Assembly: GCF_011300875.1 (NCBI RefSeq)
Contig: NZ_CP049862.1
Coordinates: 868,001 to 932,000 of the forward strand
Source: Sanguibacter sp. HDW7
Lineage (GTDB): Bacteria > Actinomycetota > Actinomycetes > Actinomycetales > Cellulomonadaceae
Reading direction: 5' to 3'
Length of the DNA stretch: 64,000 nt
Positions 37,112-45,927 of the stretch are shown one piece after another (the first letter of the stretch is position 1; every line of letters starts with the position of its first letter). The notes below the pieces were generated by a model. It worked only from the letters and a program-made list of their open reading frames with translations. It was not told the origin of the DNA and searched no databases. The position numbers and the translations under genes were made by a program.

Positions 37112-38454
37112 GCAGCGCCGTGCGCCCGCGCGACGTCCTGTGCGCGGTCGGCGCGGACCACGAGGACGTCGTCGCGACGGTTCTTGCGGGGACGCGAGCG
37201 CCCGTGCGCCTCGTGCGGCGCTGCGCGCACCTCGTCGAGATGCTCGGCCTGCTCGAGTCCGGCACGGGGGAGGTCGTGCTCGTGAGCGTCGAGAGGTCGG
37301 CCGGCGACCGGCTCGACCGGGACACGGTCGCGCGCGCCCAGGCGTGCGGCGCCGTCGTCGTCGCGCTCGTCGAGTCCGTCGACGACGACGGAGCGGCCGA
37401 GGCAGCGCGGGCATGGGCGCTCGGTGTCGACCTCGTCCTGCCGACGACGCTCCTCGACGACGCGCTCGGCGAGCGTCTCGGCGCGGCAGCGCGCCGCACC
37501 GCGACGCCGGCACCGATGGCCGAGCCCGCGACGACGGCCGACGACCCGTCAGGGGCGCTCGGGGCCGACCCACGCCGGGCGCCCGGGCACCTCGTCGTCG
37601 TGTGGGGACCACCGGGATCACCCGGCCGCACGACGACGGCCGTCAACCTCGCCGCCGAGCTCGCCGCCCACAGGCCGCGGCAGATCGGCCACGAGACCCC
37701 GCGCGTCCTGCTCGTCGACGCCGACTCGCACGCGCCGTCGGTCGCGCAGCACCTCGCGCTGCTCGACGAGTCCTCCGGGCTCGCGCTCGCCGTCCGCGCC
37801 GCGGGCCAGGGCAGGCTCGACGTGGGGGTGCTCTCGGGCCTCGCCCCGCCGGTCGGGCTGCTCCACGTCCTGACCGGCATCGCGCGCGCGGCGCGCTGGC
37901 CCGAGCTCTCGGGCGCAGCCCTCGAGGCGGTATGGCTCTCGGCGAGGGAGCTCGCCGACATCGTCGTCGTCGACGTCGCGGCACCGCTCGAGCACGACGA
38001 GGCACTCAGCTACGATACGCGTGCGCCGCAGCGCAACGCGGCGACGCTCTCCGCGCTCGCGGCCGCGGACACGATCGTCATCGTCGGTGGCGCGGACCCG
38101 GTCGCGGTGCAGCGGCTCGTCCACGGGCTCGGCGACCTCGGGGAGATCCCCGCGCTCACGCGCGACCGCCTCCTCGTCCTCACGCGGGCGCGCGCGTCGG
38201 TCACGGGAGGACGCCCCGCCTCGGTTCTCGGGGACGCGCTCGCGCGGTACGCCGGGGTCCGACCCGACCACGTCGTGCCTGACGACGTCGCTGCGCACGA
38301 CACCGCGCTCCTCGAGGGCGGGACCCTCGCCGAGCACGCGCCGGGCTCTCCCGTGCGGCGCGTGTACGTGGCGCTCGCGGAGGAGGTGCTGGCACGGCGT
38401 CGTGCCGGGCTCGAGCGGCACGCCGCCGCTGCGGGTGCCCGCAGCGGTGGTTGA
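37108..38454 (+). CDS. CpaE/MinD-like P-loop protein
   Basis: 448 residues; GTG 37108 is coupled to the upstream stop. An N-terminal receiver-like region (about 10-125, without a full phospho-acceptor set) precedes a SIMIBI ATPase domain with a deviant Walker A, GPPGSPGRTTTAVNLA (about 168-183), and LLVDADSHAPSVAQHL, VVVDVAAPLE. The loop has Gly-Arg-Thr-Thr where ParA/MinD proteins have Gly-Lys-Thr/Ser, so the signature and P-loop lysines are replaced by Arg. CpaE proteins position pilus machinery at the pole. It may bind nucleotide without fast hydrolysis. Coupled to the SAF protein. Confidence 0.8.
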   Translation: MSSAVRPRDVLCAVGADHEDVVATVLAGTRAPVRLVRRCAHLVEMLGLLESGTGEVVLVSVERSAGDRLDRDTVARAQACGAVVVALVESVDDDGAAEAARAWALGVDLVLPTTLLDDALGERLGAAARRTATPAPMAEPATTADDPSGALGADPRRAPGHLVVVWGPPGSPGRTTTAVNLAAELAAHRPRQIGHETPRVLLVDADSHAPSVAQHLALLDESSGLALAVRAAGQGRLDVGVLSGLAPPVGLLHVLTGIARAARWPELSGAALEAVWLSARELADIVVVDVAAPLEHDEALSYDTRAPQRNAATLSALAAADTIVIVGGADPVAVQRLVHGLGDLGEIPALTRDRLLVLTRARASVTGGRPASVLGDALARYAGVRPDHVVPDDVAAHDTALLEGGTLAEHAPGSPVRRVYVALAEEVLARRRAGLERHAAAAGARSGG

Positions 38455-38456
38455 CT
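38451..38456 (+). promoter_or_regulatory. -10-like slot for leaderless DUF6912 gene
   Basis: TTGACT ends 6 bases before ATG 38463. It has the outer T residues only, so it is a weak call. Confidence 0.35.
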
Positions 38457-38462
38457 GGACCC

Positions 38463-38948
38463 ATGCGCATCTACCTGCCCGCCACGCTCGAGCACCTCGT
38501 CGGCGCCCGGTCCGCCGCGGGCGGTCGCACGACGCTCGACCTCGCGCCCGGCCGCGCCCACACGGTGACGGCCGCGCTCGCGGCGGCGCTGCCCGAGGAG
38601 GACCAGGAGGGGCTCGAGTACTCGGCGCACCTCGCGGCCGCCGACGACTCCCTCGGGGCGCTCGCGCTCGCGCCGCAGGCACCGAGGCTACGGCTCGTCC
38701 TCACGCTCGAGGTGCCCGACGACGTCGTCGTCGACGCGCCCGGCGACGCGGCGATCCTCACGCCGAGCGCCGTCGACCTCGTCGCGGCTGTCGTGGGAGC
38801 GACGCTCGTGTGCGCGCACGTCGACGAGCCCGAGGCCGCCGTCGACGTCGTCGCGACCCTTGCGGGCGACGACGCTGCGGTCGAGCGGCTCGTCGAGCGC
38901 GACCTGCTCTGGTACGACGGGACCGAGCTCGACGACATCCCGCGCTGA
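38463..38948 (+). CDS. DUF6912-type conserved hypothetical protein
   Basis: 161 residues from ATG 38463, beginning MRIYLPATLEHL, the usual opening of this actinobacterial family. Predicted alpha/beta, soluble, acidic, no signal or helix for the membrane. VHVDEPEA-type and LLWYDGTELDDIP C-terminal motifs are conserved as far as I recall. Function unknown. It sits between the CpaE-like gene and hisN (convergent, 48 bases away). Confidence 0.75.
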   Translation: MRIYLPATLEHLVGARSAAGGRTTLDLAPGRAHTVTAALAAALPEEDQEGLEYSAHLAAADDSLGALALAPQAPRLRLVLTLEVPDDVVVDAPGDAAILTPSAVDLVAAVVGATLVCAHVDEPEAAVDVVATLAGDDAAVERLVERDLLWYDGTELDDIPR

Positions 38949-38996
38949 GCCGCGACGAGGGCCGGCCGGGCGGCCGGTTCCCACACCCGCAGGACG

Positions 38997-39791
38997 TCAG
39001 TCCGTGCCGAGGTGCTCGAGGAACGCGTCGTGGAGGAGGCCGTTGGTCGCGATCCCGTTGCCTCCGTGCGGCCCGTCGACGCCCGCGAGCGACGTGAAGC
39101 GGCCTCCTGCCTCCGTGACGATCGGCACGAGGGCCGCCATGTCGTGCAGCGAGAGCTCGGGCTCCGCTGCGGCGTCGACCGCGCCCTCGGCGACGAGCAT
39201 GTACGACCAGAAGTCGCCGTACGCGCGTGTCCGCCACACGGAGTCCGAGACCGTGAGCAGGCCCGTGAGCCGGTCGATCTGCTGCCAGCCGGTGAGGCTC
39301 GAGTACGAGAACGACGCGTCCTCGAGGTTGCTCACGCCCGAGACGCGCAGGCGCGTCGCGGCGGACAGCGAACGCCCCGACCAGGCGCCCGTGCCGCGGG
39401 CGGCCCACCAGCGGCGCTGGAGCGCGGGAGCGCTCACGAGGCCGACGACGGGCTCGCCGTCGACGAGCAGCGCGATGAGCGTCGCCCACACGGGCACGCC
39501 GCGCACGTAGCTCTTCGTGCCGTCGATCGGGTCGACGACCCACTGCCGCGAGCTGTGGCCGGTCGCTCCGGTCTCCTCGCCGAGGAACGCGTCGCGGCCG
39601 CGCGAGCGCGACAGGAGGCCCTTGACGAGGTCCTCCGCGGCCTTGTCGGCGTCGGAGACCGGTGTGTGGTCGGGCTTCGTCTCGACACGCAGGTCGAGCG
39701 CCTTGAAGCGTGACATCGTCAGCGCGTCGACCTGGTCGGCGATCGCGTGCGCGAGGCGGAGGTCGTCGTCGTACGTGGCCTGCGGAGTCAT
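38997..39791 (-). CDS. hisN: Histidinol-phosphatase (inositol-monophosphatase family)
   Basis: 264 residues from ATG 39791, which lies 6 bases after a TAGCGT -10 box. Inositol-monophosphatase fold: metal site GEETG (about 70-75) and WVVDPIDGTKSYVRG (about 85-98), second aspartate motif AYGDFWSYMLVAEGAVD near 190-205. In actinobacteria this branch usually supplies histidinol-phosphatase, the step HisB provides in other bacteria; a general inositol-1-phosphatase role cannot be excluded from sequence. It is monocistronic here. Confidence 0.85.
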   Translation of the reverse strand: MTPQATYDDDLRLAHAIADQVDALTMSRFKALDLRVETKPDHTPVSDADKAAEDLVKGLLSRSRGRDAFLGEETGATGHSSRQWVVDPIDGTKSYVRGVPVWATLIALLVDGEPVVGLVSAPALQRRWWAARGTGAWSGRSLSAATRLRVSGVSNLEDASFSYSSLTGWQQIDRLTGLLTVSDSVWRTRAYGDFWSYMLVAEGAVDAAAEPELSLHDMAALVPIVTEAGGRFTSLAGVDGPHGGNGIATNGLLHDAFLEHLGTD

Positions 39792-39797
39792 GCCCTC

Positions 39798-39803
39798 ACG
39801 CTA
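39798..39803 (-). promoter_or_regulatory. -10 element for leaderless hisN
   Basis: TAGCGT on the minus strand, 6 bases before ATG 39791; no SD. Confidence 0.6.
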
Positions 39804-39885
39804 GCGGGACGCGGCCACGGCAGGCGCCGCGGCCCGCCGTGCGGACCGAGGCGTTCCTGGTACCCGGGGCCGCCGTCGTGCGTCG

Positions 39886-40926
39886 CTACTCGGCTGCGCC
39901 CGTGCGGGCCGCGAGCACGCGGCGGAAGGAGTCGAGGCGACGCGCACGCCATGCGTGCTCGGCAGGATCCTCGGTGACGGCCGCGACCCACGTGTCGAGC
40001 TCGCAGTCGGGAGCATCAGTGAGGTGGGTGCATCCGCGCGGGCACTCCTCGGCGGCCTCGGCGAGGTCGTCGAACGCCGCGAGGATCGTCGCGGGCTCGA
40101 CGTGCGCGAGGCCGAAGGACCGCACGCCCGGGGTGTCGATGACCCAGCCCTCGGCGCCGGGCAGCCGCAGCGCGACGGCGCTCGTCGAGGTGTGCCGGCC
40201 GCGGCCCGTGACGTCGTTGACGCGCCCGGTCGCACGCGCGGCGCCCGGGACGAGCGCGTTGACGAGCGTCGACTTGCCGACGCCCGAGTGCCCGACGAGC
40301 ACGGACGTGCGCCCCCGCAGGCGGTCCCGCACGGCGTCCGCCGCGGGGACGCCGCCGGCGTCGTCGCGGCGCGTCACGACGACCTCGACGCCGAGCGGCT
40401 CGTAGAGCGCGAGCAGCGCGTCGGGGGAGGCGAGGTCGGACTTCGTCAGGCACAGCAGGACGTCCATGCCTGCGTCGTACGCGGCGACGACGCAGCGATC
40501 GATCATGCGCGGGCGCGGCTCCGGGTCGGCGAGCGCCGTGACGATGACGAGCTGGTCGGCGTTCGCGACGACGATCCGCTCGTAGGGGTCGGTGTCGTCG
40601 GCCGTGCGGCGCAGCACCGACGTGCGCTCGGCGATGCGGACGATGCGTGCGAGGGAGCCGTCCTCGCCGCTCGTGTCGCCCACGACGTCGACGGCGTCGC
40701 CGCACACGACGCGCGAGCGCGTGAGCTCGCGCGCCTTCATCGCGGTGACGACGCGCTCGTCGGGGCCGTCCTCGTCGAGGAGCAGCGTGTAGCGCCCGCG
40801 GTCGACGCCCGTGACGAGGCCGCGCTCCGCGTCCGCATGCTCGGGCCGCTGCTTGGTGCGCGGCCGCGAGCCGCGCCGCGAGGGGCGCGAGCGGAAGTCG
40901 GACTCGTCACGCTGCCGTGGGCTCAT
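39886..40926 (-). CDS. rsgA: Ribosome small-subunit-dependent GTPase RsgA
   Basis: 346 residues from ATG 40926, 5 bases after the aroA stop. Order of motifs is circularly permuted as expected: N-terminal OB fold (about 35-110), G4 LTKSDL, G1 GHSGVGKST, G2/G3 with GRGRHTST and DTPG, then a zinc-binding C-terminus (CPRGCTH...C). RsgA checks late 30S maturation and releases RbfA. The basic Arg-rich N-terminal tail probably contacts rRNA. Cotranscription with aroA is likely and is the common arrangement in actinobacteria. Confidence 0.95.
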   Translation of the reverse strand: MSPRQRDESDFRSRPSRRGSRPRTKQRPEHADAERGLVTGVDRGRYTLLLDEDGPDERVVTAMKARELTRSRVVCGDAVDVVGDTSGEDGSLARIVRIAERTSVLRRTADDTDPYERIVVANADQLVIVTALADPEPRPRMIDRCVVAAYDAGMDVLLCLTKSDLASPDALLALYEPLGVEVVVTRRDDAGGVPAADAVRDRLRGRTSVLVGHSGVGKSTLVNALVPGAARATGRVNDVTGRGRHTSTSAVALRLPGAEGWVIDTPGVRSFGLAHVEPATILAAFDDLAEAAEECPRGCTHLTDAPDCELDTWVAAVTEDPAEHAWRARRLDSFRRVLAARTGAAE

Positions 40927-40931
40927 GCGGC

Positions 40932-42275
40932 TCAGCCCCGTGCCGTCGCCGCGAGCATCGCGTCCCACATGCCCGTGAAGTCGGGCAGGGTCTTCGCGGT
41001 CGTCGCGACGTCCTCGACGAGGACGCCCGGGACGCGCAGGCCGAGGATCGCGCCGAACGTCGCCATGCGGTGGTCGTGGTACGTCTCGACGGTGCCCCCG
41101 TGGAGCTCGGCAGGCTCGATCGCGAGCCCGTCCTCGGTCTCCGTCGCACGACCGCCGAGGCGGTTGATCTCGGTGACGAGAGCCGCGAGACGGTCGGTCT
41201 CGTGGCCACGGAGGTGCGCGATGCCGCGCAGGCGGCTCGGGGTCTCCGCGAGGGCGGCGAGCGCCGCGACCGTCGGCGTGAGCTCGCCCGCGGCGTGAAG
41301 GTCGACGTCGAGGCCGCGGATGCGGCCCGTGCCCGTCACCTCGAGGGCGTCGCCCACGCGGCGCGTGCGCGCACCCATCTGCTCGAAGAGCTCTGGCACG
41401 AGCGCGCCCGGCTGCGTCGTCTCCGTCGGCCAGCCCGAGACCCGCACGGTGCCGCCCGCGACGAGCGCGGCGGCGAGGAACGGGCTCGCGTTCGAGAGGT
41501 CGGGCTCGACACGCACGTCGCGCGCGACGATCGGGCCCGGGGCGACGACCCACGTCGACGGCGTCGAGTCGTCGACCTCGACGCCCGCGCCGCGCAGGAC
41601 GTCGACTGTCATCTCGATGTGGGGGAGGCTCGGCAGCGCCGCACCGACGTGCCGCAGCCGCAGGCCGCGGTCGAAGCGCGCGCCCGCGAGGAGCAGGCCC
41701 GAGACGAACTGGCTCGACGCGCTCGCGTCGACGTCGACAGCACCGCCGACGACGCCGCCGCGACCCTCGACCGTGAAGGGGAGGGTCGACGGCACGGAGC
41801 CGTCGTCGGCCGTCACCGGCACGCCGAGGTTGCGCAGGCCCGCAAGGACGGGGCCCATGGGGCGCACGCGGGCGCCCGCGTCGCCGTCGAAGCGCACGGC
41901 GCCGTCGGCGAGCGCCGCGACCGCCGGCAGGAAGCGCATGACCGTGCCCGCGAGGCCGCAGTCGATCGACACCGGGCCACGGAGGTCGCCCGGCACGACG
42001 CGCCACGTCGTGCCGTCGACCTCGATGCCGACGCCGAGCTCGCGCAGCGCCTGCGCCATGAGGAGCGTGTCGCGGCTGCTCAGCGCGCCCTTGAGGACAC
42101 TCGGGCCGTCGGCGAGGGCCGCGAGCACGAGGTAGCGGTTGGTGAGCGACTTCGAACCGGGGACGTCGACAGTCGCGTCGAGCGGCGCCACGGCGACGGG
42201 AGCGGCCCAGGCAGGGTCGGTCGACAGGTCGCGAGCGGCGTCGGGCACGGGGGCGTTCGGCGTCGAGGAGGTCAT
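40932..42275 (-). CDS. aroA: 3-phosphoshikimate 1-carboxyvinyltransferase (EPSP synthase)
   Basis: 447 residues from ATG 42275, 6 bases after TAGCCT. Makes EPSP from shikimate-3-phosphate and PEP for aromatic amino acids. Visible marks: [11 protein letters not shown] (PEP/S3P binding), [12 protein letters not shown] where many enzymes have [46 protein letters not shown] and DHRMA. The changed GLAGTVMRF loop, next to the glyphosate-contacting region, is typical of actinobacterial sequences. Heads the aroA-rsgA unit. Confidence 0.96.
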   Translation of the reverse strand: MTSSTPNAPVPDAARDLSTDPAWAAPVAVAPLDATVDVPGSKSLTNRYLVLAALADGPSVLKGALSSRDTLLMAQALRELGVGIEVDGTTWRVVPGDLRGPVSIDCGLAGTVMRFLPAVAALADGAVRFDGDAGARVRPMGPVLAGLRNLGVPVTADDGSVPSTLPFTVEGRGGVVGGAVDVDASASSQFVSGLLLAGARFDRGLRLRHVGAALPSLPHIEMTVDVLRGAGVEVDDSTPSTWVVAPGPIVARDVRVEPDLSNASPFLAAALVAGGTVRVSGWPTETTQPGALVPELFEQMGARTRRVGDALEVTGTGRIRGLDVDLHAAGELTPTVAALAALAETPSRLRGIAHLRGHETDRLAALVTEINRLGGRATETEDGLAIEPAELHGGTVETYHDHRMATFGAILGLRVPGVLVEDVATTAKTLPDFTGMWDAMLAATARG

Positions 42276-42281
42276 GCCGTC

Positions 42282-42287
42282 AGGCTA
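42282..42287 (-). promoter_or_regulatory. -10 element for leaderless aroA
   Basis: TAGCCT on the minus strand, 6 bases before ATG 42275; no SD. Confidence 0.6.
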
Positions 42288-42334
42288 TCGGAGCCGCGAC
42301 GGGCGGACCGGGCGGGGCCGGGCCGCGAGACGGC

Positions 42335-42802
42335 TCAGTCCTCCTGCGTCGCGCGGTCCGCGCGGTCGCGTCGGGCCTTGTCGACGCGCCACGCGACCCC
42401 GGGCCGACCTTCGAGGTCGACCGCGGCGAGGATCGCGGCGCCGGTGCCGCCGAGCGCGTGGACGAACGGCCCGACGCGCTCGCGGTCGATCTTGCGCGGC
42501 GACGTGAACGGCTGCTGCGCGACGACGAGGGGCAGCGTGAGCGCTGCGAGGGCCGCGGCGCTCGAGCGCGGGGCACGGCCGAGCGCGAGGCCCACTCCCG
42601 CGAGGATCGTCGCGGCGCCGTGGGCGCGCACGGCCCACGCGAGCGTGCGGTCGGGCAGCGGGTCGCGGCCGAGCGCGGACGTCACGCGGTCAGCGACCGG
42701 CCGGGTGACGGCGACGTGCGGGGCAGGTGCGCGCACCGCGTCGAGACCGTCGTGGACGTACCAGGACGCGAGCATCGGGCGGGCGAGACGACGGACCAGC
42801 AT
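42335..42802 (-). CDS. DoxX-family membrane protein
   Basis: 155 residues from ATG 42802, preceded by AAGGAG. Begins MLVRRLARPMLASWYVHDGLD, the standard DoxX-like start with its first helix, and has further hydrophobic segments (about 65-85, 88-105, 118-135). DoxX proteins form small membrane assemblies, and one mycobacterial member is part of an oxidoreductase complex with SodA. It is divergent from sigR by 86-176 bases, a position also seen in other actinobacteria, so a link to thiol/oxidative stress is possible. Confidence 0.8.
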   Translation of the reverse strand: MLVRRLARPMLASWYVHDGLDAVRAPAPHVAVTRPVADRVTSALGRDPLPDRTLAWAVRAHGAATILAGVGLALGRAPRSSAAALAALTLPLVVAQQPFTSPRKIDRERVGPFVHALGGTGAAILAAVDLEGRPGVAWRVDKARRDRADRATQED

Positions 42803-42853
42803 GGAGGGCTCCTTCGACCGGGACGTGCGGCGACACCCCACGGTATCGCCCCG

Positions 42854-42880
42854 GGGAATGCCCGGGGGTGTCGCGACGTT
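42854..42880 (+). promoter_or_regulatory. SigR/SigH-type autoregulatory promoter of sigR
   Basis: GGGAAT at 42854-42859 and GTT at 42878-42880 are separated by 18 bases, the spacing and sequence used by SigR/SigH-group sigma factors. Expected transcription start is 42886-42889, at or just before an in-frame GTG (42889). Confidence 0.75.
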
Positions 42881-42964
42881 GACCGGGTGTGAGCTGCTCC
42901 GCCCCTCCCCGTCCCGTCGTGGACGCCGTCGCCCCGCCGACGGCGCCGCGCGCACTGCCGCCGT

Positions 42965-42970
42965 TAGGCT
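42965..42970 (+). promoter_or_regulatory. Candidate housekeeping -10 of sigR
   Basis: TAGGCT ends 8 bases before ATG 42979. It would give a leaderless transcript for the short SigR form. Confidence 0.45.
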
Positions 42971-42978
42971 TGGCTCTG

Positions 42979-43602
42979 ATGGACGAGACCGACGACACCC
43001 GCCGCGCCCCCGCGGACGAGACCGACGCCGAGCGTCGTGCGCGCTTCGAGCGCGACGCGCTCGGGCACCTCGACGCGCTCTACGGCGCCGCGCTGCGCAT
43101 GACGCGCAACCCGACCGACGCCGAGGACCTCGTGCAGGAGGCCTTCGCCAAGGCGTTCGCGGCGTTCCACCAGTACCGCCCCGACACGAACCTCAAGGCG
43201 TGGCTGTACCGGATCCTCACGAACACGTTCATCAACACCTACCGCAAGCAGCAGCGCGAGCCCAAGAAGTCGCAGACCGACGACATCGAGGACTGGCAGA
43301 TCGCTCGTGCCGCGTCGCACACGTCGACGGGCCTGCGCTCGGCCGAGGTCGAGGCGCTCGACGCGCTGCCCGACTCCGACGTCAAGGACGCGCTCGCGGC
43401 GCTCCCCGAGGACCGGCGCATCGCGGTCTACCTCGCCGACGTCGAGGGGTTCCCGTACAAGGAGATCGCCGAGATCATGGGCACGCCCATCGGCACCGTC
43501 ATGTCGCGCCTGCACCGGGGACGCGCGCAGCTGCGCACGCTCCTCGCGGGGTACGCGGCCGAGCGCGGGCTCCTGCCCGCAGGGAAGCAGGAGGAGTCAT
43601 GA
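42979..43602 (+). CDS. sigR: ECF RNA polymerase sigma factor SigR/SigH
   Basis: 207 residues from ATG 42979; a GTG at 42889 in the same frame would give a 237-residue form. Sigma region 2 (about 35-100, [34 protein letters not shown]) and region 4 (about 130-190, [35 protein letters not shown]) are complete. The sequence [24 protein letters not shown] is characteristic of the SigR branch (core [12 protein letters not shown]). This group controls the thiol-oxidative stress regulon (thioredoxin, mycothiol). It is coupled by ATGA to an anti-sigma gene and appears autoregulated. Confidence 0.95.
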   Translation: MDETDDTRRAPADETDAERRARFERDALGHLDALYGAALRMTRNPTDAEDLVQEAFAKAFAAFHQYRPDTNLKAWLYRILTNTFINTYRKQQREPKKSQTDDIEDWQIARAASHTSTGLRSAEVEALDALPDSDVKDALAALPEDRRIAVYLADVEGFPYKEIAEIMGTPIGTVMSRLHRGRAQLRTLLAGYAAERGLLPAGKQEES

Positions 43603-43868
43603 GCCAGGCTCCCGACGGGCGTCCGCTCGACGGCGAGGAGTGTGCCGAGGTCATCGGCCATGTCGAGGACTACCTGAGGTCCGGCATGACCGTGGCGGAC
43701 GCGGCGGACCTGCGCGCGAGCGTCGCCGAGGTCGCGCCCGAGCTCGGCGTGCTCGAGATCGAGGAGATCATGCGCGTCGTCCTGCGTCGCTCGTGCTGCG
43801 AGCGCGCCCCGGAGTCGCTGCGCGTGCGCATCAGCACGCAGATCGCGGTGTGGCGCACGGGGTTCTGA
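43599..43868 (+). CDS. RsrA-like anti-sigma factor lacking the zinc motif
   Basis: 89 residues; ATG 43599 overlaps the sigR stop. The frame aligns end to end with RsrA: Cys15 in [12 protein letters not shown] matches the first Cys of RsrA, and RRSCCE (Cys66, Cys67) matches the late Cys pair. The central HxxxCxxC motif is gone: its three ligand positions are Ser41, Val45 and Glu48 in [13 protein letters not shown]. So a zinc-bound, disulfide-switched sensor as in Streptomyces RsrA cannot form here in the usual way. It probably still binds SigR by its helices, but the signal may differ or be absent. Location and coupling leave little doubt on identity. Confidence 0.85.
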   Translation: MSQAPDGRPLDGEECAEVIGHVEDYLRSGMTVADAADLRASVAEVAPELGVLEIEEIMRVVLRRSCCERAPESLRVRISTQIAVWRTGF

Positions 43869-43870
43869 CG

Positions 43871-43891
43871 CGCGGCTCCTGCTGAGCCGCG
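43871..43891. terminator. Short hairpin after rsrA-like gene
   Basis: CGCGGCTC/GAGCCGCG 8-bp stem with a 5-base loop, directly after the stop, between convergent genes. Confidence 0.6.
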
Positions 43892-43905
43892 GGGAACCTG
43901 CGGCT

Positions 43906-44841
43906 TCAGGGCGCCAGCGTCACGGTGACCGCGTCGGCCTTCGACGACGGTGACGTGCCTTCCGAAGGCGTCACTGTGCGCCACGACGACGTCGAGCGCT
44001 CCCAGACCTGGTCGCCCACGGCGACCTGGACGACCTGTCCCTCGTCGGCGACGGCGACCGCCCAGCGCGCGAGGCGCGTGAGCGTGCGGCCGTCGTCGGC
44101 GCCGAGCTTCCCGGGTGAGATGCGGACGGTGCGCGTCGTCGCGTCGGCCGTCACGGAGGCCGACGGCCAGTCGCGGTCGGCGCGCGCGGCGAACGCCTGG
44201 GGGTCGCCGCCGGGCAGCGAGGGTCGCAGCTCGCACGTGAGCGTCGTGCCGTCCTGGGCAGCGAGCGCGGACGCCCAGGCGCGGGCCTTGCCCTCGTGCT
44301 TCGCGTACGCGTCGGGGAACGCTGAGCGCTGGACCGTCTGGGCCGCGACCGTGACCTCGAGCTTCGTGTAGTCGCGGACCTTGACGAGGCCGTCGTAGAA
44401 CTTCCCCGTCGAGTAGACGGGGTCCATGATCTGCTCGACAGTGCCCCAGCCCTGCGAGGGCCGCTGCTGGAAGAGCCCGACGGAGTCGCGGTCGCCGTAG
44501 TCGATGTTCGTCGCCCACGACTCCTGCAGGGCGGTCGCGGTCGCGATCGTCACGGCGCGCGCGGGCAGCCCGCGCTCGGTGGCCATCGCGGAGAAGAGCG
44601 CGACGTTCTGCGCCTGCTCGGGGGAGAGGTACCAGTCGTCGCCGTTCACGCTCGCCCAGCACGTGTGCCGGGGCTCGGGCTCGGCGCGTCGGGAGTCGAG
44701 GACCTTCCCGACGGCCCACACCCCGCCGACCGCGAGGGCGACGACGGTGGTCGTGCCGACGAGGGTCCGGCGGACGGCACGCCGCGCACGTCGCGCCCTC
44801 GTGAGGGGGCGCGACGTGCGCGAGGTGCGGGGTGACGTCAC
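43906..44841 (-). CDS. Membrane-anchored or secreted lysozyme-like protein
   Basis: 311 residues from GTG 44841, one base after the dapD stop. A very basic N-terminus and one transmembrane helix (about 27-46) are followed by an extracytoplasmic domain with ATATALQESWATNIDYGD and SVGLFQQRPSQGWGT, a pattern of lysozyme/transglycosylase-like folds with Glu in LQES as a possible catalytic acid. The C-terminal 130 residues are beta-rich and unassigned. Relatives are often mislabelled heavy-metal transporters. It may remodel peptidoglycan; proximity to dapD (DAP synthesis) fits but does not prove this. Confidence 0.75.
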   Translation of the reverse strand: MTSPRTSRTSRPLTRARRARRAVRRTLVGTTTVVALAVGGVWAVGKVLDSRRAEPEPRHTCWASVNGDDWYLSPEQAQNVALFSAMATERGLPARAVTIATATALQESWATNIDYGDRDSVGLFQQRPSQGWGTVEQIMDPVYSTGKFYDGLVKVRDYTKLEVTVAAQTVQRSAFPDAYAKHEGKARAWASALAAQDGTTLTCELRPSLPGGDPQAFAARADRDWPSASVTADATTRTVRISPGKLGADDGRTLTRLARWAVAVADEGQVVQVAVGDQVWERSTSSWRTVTPSEGTSPSSKADAVTVTLAP

Positions 44842-44842
44842 G

Positions 44843-45802
44843 TCAGGCGTGCAGCGCCGCGTTGAGGGTGACGCCGACGCCCTCGCGGACGAGGACCTCG
44901 ACCCGGCCGGTGAGCGAGGACCGGCGGAACAGCAGGCCGTCGCGGCCCGCGAGGTCGCGCGCCTTGACGACGAGCTCGCCGCCGTCGGGGGACTCCTGGC
45001 CGAGGACCGTCACCTTGGTGCCCGCCGTGACGTAGAGGCCGGCCTCGACGACGCAGTCGTCGCCGAGCGGGATACCGAGGCCTGCGTTCGCGCCGAGGAG
45101 GGTGCGCCGCCCGATCGAGACGACGGTCGTGCCGCCGCCCGAGAGCGTCCCCATGATCGAGGCGCCGCCTCCGACGTCGGAGCCGTCACCCACCGTGACG
45201 CCCTGCGAGATGCGACCCTCGACCATCGAGGTGCCGAGCGTGCCGGCGTTGAAGTTGACGAAGCCCTCGTGCATGACGGTCGTGCCGGGGGCGAGGTGCG
45301 CGCCGAGGCGCACCCGGTCGGCGTCGGCGATGCGCACGCCTGTCGGCAGGACGTAGTCGACCATGCGCGGGAACTTGTCGACGGAGAGCACGGAGACGGG
45401 CCCGGACGCCGCGAGGCGCAGGCGGGTCTCCTCGAAGCCGTCGACGGCGCACGGGCCGCGGTCTGTCCACACGACGTTCGCCAGGAGCGCGAAGACGCCC
45501 GTGAGGTCGATCGAGCCCGGCGCGACGAGGCGGTGGGAGAGCAGGTGGAGGCGGAGGTACGCGTCGGACGCATCCGCCGGCGGGGCGTCGAGGTCGATCG
45601 AGCGCACGACGACGTCGCGCCGGACGCGTCGTGCGTCGTCGGCCGTCGCGAGGCCACCCAGGGACTCCGCGAGGGGGGCCGCCCACGGATCGTCCGGCGC
45701 CAGGCCGAGGCGCGGCGCGGGGTACCACGTGTCGAGGACGGAGCCGTCGGCGGCGATCGTCGCCAGGCCGAGACCCCAGGCGTTCCGGGAGGTCTGGGTC
45801 AT
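44843..45802 (-). CDS. dapD: 2,3,4,5-tetrahydropyridine-2,6-dicarboxylate N-succinyltransferase
   Basis: 319 residues from ATG 45802 (TAGGGT -10, 6 bases away). Succinyl-CoA-dependent step in the DAP/lysine pathway. The N-terminal region ([18 protein letters not shown]) is the actinobacterial type; the C-terminal half is a left-handed beta-helix of hexapeptide repeats, [32 protein letters not shown] (in part), with [10 protein letters not shown] and [16 protein letters not shown]. Divergent from dapE, sharing one 125-base control region. In mycobacteria the same pair (Rv1201c/Rv1202) lies here. Confidence 0.96.
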   Translation of the reverse strand: MTQTSRNAWGLGLATIAADGSVLDTWYPAPRLGLAPDDPWAAPLAESLGGLATADDARRVRRDVVVRSIDLDAPPADASDAYLRLHLLSHRLVAPGSIDLTGVFALLANVVWTDRGPCAVDGFEETRLRLAASGPVSVLSVDKFPRMVDYVLPTGVRIADADRVRLGAHLAPGTTVMHEGFVNFNAGTLGTSMVEGRISQGVTVGDGSDVGGGASIMGTLSGGGTTVVSIGRRTLLGANAGLGIPLGDDCVVEAGLYVTAGTKVTVLGQESPDGGELVVKARDLAGRDGLLFRRSSLTGRVEVLVREGVGVTLNAALHA

Positions 45803-45808
45803 GGGACC

Positions 45809-45814
45809 ACCCTA
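45809..45814 (-). promoter_or_regulatory. -10 element for leaderless dapD
   Basis: TAGGGT on the minus strand, 6 bases before ATG 45802; no SD. Confidence 0.6.
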
Positions 45815-45915
45815 GGGGGCGGGTCGGACATCGACCGGTGCCGTCTCGCATCCTGCGCGATCCCTGCACGTCCCGGATCATGGTCGCCCGCCGGATCCAG
45901 GGGGGCTCGCAGGTC

Positions 45916-45921
45916 TAGCAT
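45916..45921 (+). promoter_or_regulatory. -10 element for leaderless dapE
   Basis: TAGCAT, 6 bases before ATG 45928; no SD. Confidence 0.6.
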
Positions 45922-45927
45922 TCAGGC

